DNA from: Streptomyces sp. NK08204
GTDB lineage: Bacteria; Actinomycetota; Actinomycetes; Streptomycetales; Streptomycetaceae
NCBI RefSeq assembly: GCF_020400585.1
Contig: NZ_JAINVF010000003.1
Coordinates: 186,001-250,000, forward strand
Length of the DNA stretch: 64,000 nt
Direction: 5' to 3'
Numbering within the stretch: the stretch's first letter is position 1; every line of letters begins with the position of its first letter. The position numbers and the translations under genes were made by a program. The notes beneath the pieces are model-generated. The model saw only the letters and a list, made by a program, of their open reading frames with translations, did no database searches and had not been told where the DNA came from. Positions 60,923 through 64,000 of the stretch are shown here, piece by piece.

Positions 60923-61447
60923 ATGAGCGAAGAGCGTCCCGCACCCGACCCCTTCGAAGAGCAGATGGGGGTTCCCCCTGCTGGAGCGCAGTCGGAAGCC
61001 TGGGGGAGGGCGACCGACGCCGACGCCTGGGCCACGGCCTGCGCCGAGGACCTCGCCGCCGAGAAGGCCCGCCGCCGCGCCGAGCAGGGGCCACCCCCCG
61101 GCTCAGCCGCCGAGGAGCTGAAGAAACTCGTGGACACGGTGGCCGACAAGCTGTCCAGCCTGCAGTCCCCGTTCCTCGCGGCCCTCGCCGGACCCGTCGC
61201 CCAGCAGGCGGTGCGGCAGGTCGTCCAGCAGGCCAAGGCAGCCGTGGAGCCCGTCATAGAGCGCAACCCGGACGTCTTCGACCATCTGGCCACGGCCGGC
61301 ACCGAGCTGCTCGCCGCCTACCGCTCCGCCGTCCAGGGCCAGGAGCAGCGCTGGACCGCCGGCACGGCGGGCCCGACGGACGACCGGAGCGAGGGTCGCG
61401 ACCCCGGCGAGGACAGTGGTCCGGGGCAACGCATCGACTTGGACTGA
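60923..61447 (+). CDS. Conserved Streptomyces protein (DUF5304-like) with a repeat inserted near its start
   Basis: 174 aa. The core (about 30-145) is Ala-rich and amphipathic: DADAWATACAEDLAAEKARR, ELKKLVDTVADKLSSLQS, VQQAKAAVEPVIERNPDVFD. The C-terminus is charged and disordered. Residues about 15-28 (GVPPAGAQSEAWGR) are encoded by a Streptomyces GGGGG repeat (60964-61011) that seems to have jumped into the gene in frame. Function unknown; it precedes glkA by 66 bases. Possibly surface-associated through its amphipathic helices. Confidence 0.82.
   Translation: MSEERPAPDPFEEQMGVPPAGAQSEAWGRATDADAWATACAEDLAAEKARRRAEQGPPPGSAAEELKKLVDTVADKLSSLQSPFLAALAGPVAQQAVRQVVQQAKAAVEPVIERNPDVFDHLATAGTELLAAYRSAVQGQEQRWTAGTAGPTDDRSEGRDPGEDSGPGQRIDLD
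60964..61011. repeat. Intergenic-type GGGGG repeat inside a coding sequence
   Basis: GATGGGGGTTCCCCCTGCTG followed by GAGCGCAGTCGGAAGCCTGG and GGGAGGG has the form of a dispersed Streptomyces repeat normally found between genes; a relative lies at 20927-20975. Here it is in frame. Confidence 0.75.
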
Positions 61448-61513
61448 AACCCTTTCACGCCAGGGCCTCGGGTACGGTTGGCGGTAGCGGGGCTCGACCG
61501 AACTGAGGGATTC

Positions 61514-62467
61514 ATGGGACTCACCATCGGCGTCGACATCGGCGGCACCAAGATCGCGGCCGGCGTGGTCGACGAGGACGGCAACATCCTCTCGACCTTC
61601 AAGGTGCCGACCCCCACCACACCCGAGGCCATCGTGGACGCCATCGCCTCGGCGGTGGAGGGCGCGCGCGCCGGGCACGAGATCGTCGGTGTGGGCATCG
61701 GTGCGGCCGGTTACGTCAACCGGCAGCGCTCCACCGTCTACTTCGCACCCAACATCGACTGGCGCCAGGAGCCGCTCAAGGAGAAGGTCGAGGCCCGCGT
61801 GGGCCTGCCGGTCGTGGTCGAGAACGACGCCAACGCAGCCGCCTGGGGCGAGTACAAGTTCGGCGCCGGCAAGGGCCACCGCAACGTCATCTGCATCACC
61901 CTCGGCACCGGCCTCGGCGGCGGCATCATCATCGGCAACAAGCTGCGCCGCGGCCACTTCGGCGTGGCCGCCGAGTTCGGGCACATCCGCATGGTCCCGG
62001 ACGGTCTGCTGTGCGGTTGCGGCTCCCAGGGCTGCTGGGAGCAGTACGCCTCCGGCCGCGCTCTCGTCCGCTACGCCAAGCAGCGCGCCAACGCCACCCC
62101 CGAGAACGCGGAACTGCTGCTCGCCCTGGGCGACGGCACCCCGGACGGTATCGAGGGCAAGCACATCTCCATGGCCGCCCGCCAGGGCGACCCGGTCGCC
62201 GTGGACTCCTACCGTGAGCTGGCCCGCTGGGCCGGTGCGGGCCTGGCCGACCTGGCCTCCCTCTTCGACCCGTCCGCGTTCATCGTCGGCGGCGGCCTCT
62301 CCGACGAGGGCGAACTGGTCCTCGACCCGATCCGCAAGTCGTACAAGCGCTGGCTCGTCGGCGGCAACTGGCGCCCGGTGGCCGACGTGATCGCGGCCCG
62401 GCTGGGCAACAAGGCGGGCCTCGTCGGCGCGGCCGACCTGGCCCGGGAACCCGACCCGATCATGTAG
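61514..62467 (+). CDS. glkA: Glucokinase, ROK family
   Basis: 317-aa ATP-dependent glucokinase, which in Streptomyces also mediates glucose repression. ATP motif IGVDIGGTKIAAGVV, sugar-binding ENDANAAAWGE, LGTGLGGGIIIG, and the zinc-binding CGCGSQGCWEQYASG of ROK proteins. The length equals that of S. coelicolor GlkA as I recall it. ATG 61514 follows CTGAGGGATTC. Cytoplasmic. Confidence 0.96.
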   Translation: MGLTIGVDIGGTKIAAGVVDEDGNILSTFKVPTPTTPEAIVDAIASAVEGARAGHEIVGVGIGAAGYVNRQRSTVYFAPNIDWRQEPLKEKVEARVGLPVVVENDANAAAWGEYKFGAGKGHRNVICITLGTGLGGGIIIGNKLRRGHFGVAAEFGHIRMVPDGLLCGCGSQGCWEQYASGRALVRYAKQRANATPENAELLLALGDGTPDGIEGKHISMAARQGDPVAVDSYRELARWAGAGLADLASLFDPSAFIVGGGLSDEGELVLDPIRKSYKRWLVGGNWRPVADVIAARLGNKAGLVGAADLAREPDPIM

Positions 62468-62536
62468 CGCGTTGGCTGTGACGGTGCCCGCCGCGTCCGG
62501 TCCCGGGACGGCGGGCACCGTCGTATCTTGACCGTC

Positions 62537-63280
62537 ATGCCGCTGCCCGACTCCGCCACGCAACCCGACGGTTCCGCCGTCGTCCGCGTCCTGAGCTACA
62601 ACATCCGCTCGATGCGCGACGACACGCATGCCCTCGCCCGGATCATCACCGCCTGCGCCCCCGACCTGGTACTCGTCCAGGAGGCCCCCCGCTTCTTCCG
62701 CTGGCGCAAGAAACTGGCCCACCTCGCAGCCTCCTGTGACCTGCTCGTCCTCACCGGCGGAGGCACCGCCGCGGGACCGGCGGTCCTGTGCAACCTCCGC
62801 ACCACCGTCGAGCGCACGCAGGACGTCCTCCTCCCGCTCACCCCCGGTCTGCACCGCCGCGGCTTCGCCACGGCCGTCGTGCGGATCGGCGGCGCCCGCC
62901 TCGGCGTCCTCAGCTGTCACCTCAGCCTCGACCGGAACGAGCGGTACGAGCAGGGCGGCATGCTCCTCGACCGGCTCGCCGGAATGGGCGTGGACCACGC
63001 CGTCGCGGGCGGCGATCTCAACGAGGGCCCCGACGGCCGTACCTTCCGCCGCGTCGCCGCACACCTCCAGGACTGCCGGGCCACGGCCCCCTGGGGCGGC
63101 GAGAACACCTGGGTCCGGACCGCCCCCCACAGCCGTATCGACGCGATCTTCGCCACGAAGGGCATCGAGGTGCTCGGCTGCGGTGTCCCCCTCGACCTGC
63201 CCGGCGTCACACGGACAGATCTGAGGGCGGCCACGGACCACCTCCCGGTCCTGGCCGCCCTCAGAATCCCGGCCGCCTAG
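62537..63280 (+). CDS. Endonuclease/exonuclease/phosphatase-family protein
   Basis: 247 aa. Family motifs: LSYNIRSMRDDT, LVLVQEAPRF (metal Glu), SCHLSLDRNER, VAGGDLNEGPDG and TDHLPVLAAL (catalytic Asp-His). No signal peptide. A phosphodiesterase of unknown substrate. I used ATG 62537 (MPLPDSATQP); TTG 62528 is an in-frame alternative. It follows glkA by 69 bases. Confidence 0.9.
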   Translation: MPLPDSATQPDGSAVVRVLSYNIRSMRDDTHALARIITACAPDLVLVQEAPRFFRWRKKLAHLAASCDLLVLTGGGTAAGPAVLCNLRTTVERTQDVLLPLTPGLHRRGFATAVVRIGGARLGVLSCHLSLDRNERYEQGGMLLDRLAGMGVDHAVAGGDLNEGPDGRTFRRVAAHLQDCRATAPWGGENTWVRTAPHSRIDAIFATKGIEVLGCGVPLDLPGVTRTDLRAATDHLPVLAALRIPAA

Positions 63281-63289
63281 AACCGGCTC

Positions 63290-63865
63290 TCAGACCACCG
63301 CACCCCGCCCCGGATCGTCGTTCTCGTCGTCGTCCGTCCGCATCCGCGCCACCAGCGTCACGAAGCCGCCGACGAAGCCGCCGATGCCGAGGGTCGCCAG
63401 CCACCAGCTCATCTCCCAGCCGAGCAGCACGGCCAGCAGGAGCAGCACGGGCCCGCCGACGACACCCAGCCAGGCGAACCTGGCGGTGGTGTCGGCGGTC
63501 GGCAGCGGCGGCGGCTCGGGCGGTACGAAATGCCCCTCGTCGTCCTCGTCGAAGTCGTCCTCGGACGGCTCGGCCACCGTGAAGTCGCGCGGTCCGACAC
63601 CGGGTGCGAACGACACCGAGCTGCCCAGCGGCCGGGCGGGCGACTCCTCCGCGGAGTCGGCGGATTCGTCGGAGTCAGCGGAGTCGGCAGGGTACTTCTC
63701 CAGCAGCGCCAGATCCTCGACCGGCCTGAACGGCCTGGCACCCGGCGGGTCCGGCGGCTCCTCGCCGTACCCGGCGACGATGGCCCGCCACGCGGCCTCC
63801 TCGTCGAAGGGCGCCCCCTGCTCGTCCGGCTCGCGGTCCCCGCGGTCGGACTCGTGCTCAGCCAC
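63290..63865 (-). CDS. Hypothetical protein with acidic N-terminus and two membrane helices
   Basis: 191 aa. The first 130 residues are acidic and low complexity (SADSDESADSAEESP, DDFDEDDEGHFVPPEPPPLP). Two hydrophobic segments follow (ARFAWLGVVGGPVLLLLAVL, then WWLATLGIGGFVGGFVTL). GTG 63865 overlaps the stop of the upstream hydrolase by 8 bases and has GGAAGGGACGG upstream. Function unknown. Confidence 0.82.
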   Translation of the reverse strand: MAEHESDRGDREPDEQGAPFDEEAAWRAIVAGYGEEPPDPPGARPFRPVEDLALLEKYPADSADSDESADSAEESPARPLGSSVSFAPGVGPRDFTVAEPSEDDFDEDDEGHFVPPEPPPLPTADTTARFAWLGVVGGPVLLLLAVLLGWEMSWWLATLGIGGFVGGFVTLVARMRTDDDENDDPGRGAVV

Positions 63866-64000
63866 CTGCGGCCGTCCCTTCCTTGGCCTTGCCGACACCA
63901 GGTGCGAGCCGGGCGACGAAGGTGAGGCTCTCCTCGAAGATCCGGTCCGCATCGTGGTCCAACGTCGCCACGTGGTAGCTCTGTTCCAGCACGATCTCCG
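63858..64000 (-). CDS. Alpha/beta hydrolase (carboxylesterase-like), 3' part only
   Basis: Only the last 47 codons lie in the window: EIVLEQSYHVATLDHDADRI and FEESLTFVARLAPGVG. The SYHVATLDHD segment, with the catalytic-triad His, is typical of the C-terminus of Est30-type carboxylesterases. Its start lies beyond 64000. It overlaps the membrane-protein gene on the same strand, so the two are translationally linked. Confidence 0.7.
   Translation of the reverse strand, partial: EIVLEQSYHVATLDHDADRIFEESLTFVARLAPGVGKAKEGTAAGG

Noticed and set aside
1..64000. CRISPR array, prophage or insertion sequence as the reason for the cluster insertions
   Set aside because: No spaced direct repeats of CRISPR type, no cas, integrase, transposase or phage structural genes were seen. 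The borders of the clusters are terminators, not attachment sites.

Overview
The window is high-GC actinobacterial DNA, almost certainly a Streptomyces chromosome. Codons are G/C-biased at the third position, GTG and TTG starts and 4-base gene overlaps are frequent, and TTA codons are very rare. The core gene set and order (glkA, fadD-like ligase, NlpC/P60 pair, trpD, qcrB-qcrA-qcrC, ctaE, ctaF-ctaD-ctaC, adoK, erpA, nadA) match what is known of the Streptomyces core chromosome; this judgement is recalled, not searched. No rRNA, tRNA, CRISPR array, integrase or transposase gene was seen.

Layout. (1) 1-1631: the end of a sensor kinase and its NarL-type response regulator. (2) 1.7-14.5 kb: terpenoid cluster 1. 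It has two P450s, a polyprenyl diphosphate synthase, a class I terpene synthase with a non-standard aspartate motif, a third P450 and a ferredoxin in one tight operon. These are followed by an atypical, TTA-containing LuxR-type regulator, a condensation-fold acyltransferase, a fourth P450, a dehydrogenase, a KAS III-like synthase and a FabL-like reductase. (3) 14.6-33.8 kb: core metabolism and respiration. This holds nadA, erpA, adoK, a cysteine desulfurase-TusA fusion, the cytochrome aa3 oxidase and cytochrome bc1 genes, trpD, and a SAM-IV riboswitch before a second cysteine-desulfurase-like gene. (4) 33.8-44.8 kb: terpenoid cluster 2. It contains a complete cyclooctatin-type set (cotB1-B2-B3-B4, minus strand), two extra P450s, a TetR regulator translationally coupled to a second condensation-fold acyltransferase, and an acyl-CoA dehydrogenase. 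(5) 44.9-64 kb: core genes again, including rhomboid protease, NYN-domain protein, tandem NlpC/P60 hydrolases, lipoprotein peptidase, PadR/MATE pair, mannosyltransferases, acyl-CoA ligase, glucokinase and others.

How it fits together. Two terpenoid clusters of parallel design interrupt one conserved housekeeping neighbourhood. Each has a prenyl diphosphate synthase, a cyclase, two long eukaryote-like P450s, two short bacterial P450s, one HHxxxDG acyltransferase and its own regulator. Cluster 2 should make cyclooctat-9-en-7-ol, because every CotB2 active-site residue I can recall is conserved. Its additional P450s and acyltransferase suggest further oxidised and acylated products. Cluster 1 carries its own small fatty-acid-like gene set, which could build the acyl group its acyltransferase transfers. 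A two-part promoter element is shared by its two operons, and TTA codons in its regulator and in the neighbouring response regulator point to bldA control. The product of cluster 1 cannot be named from sequence alone.
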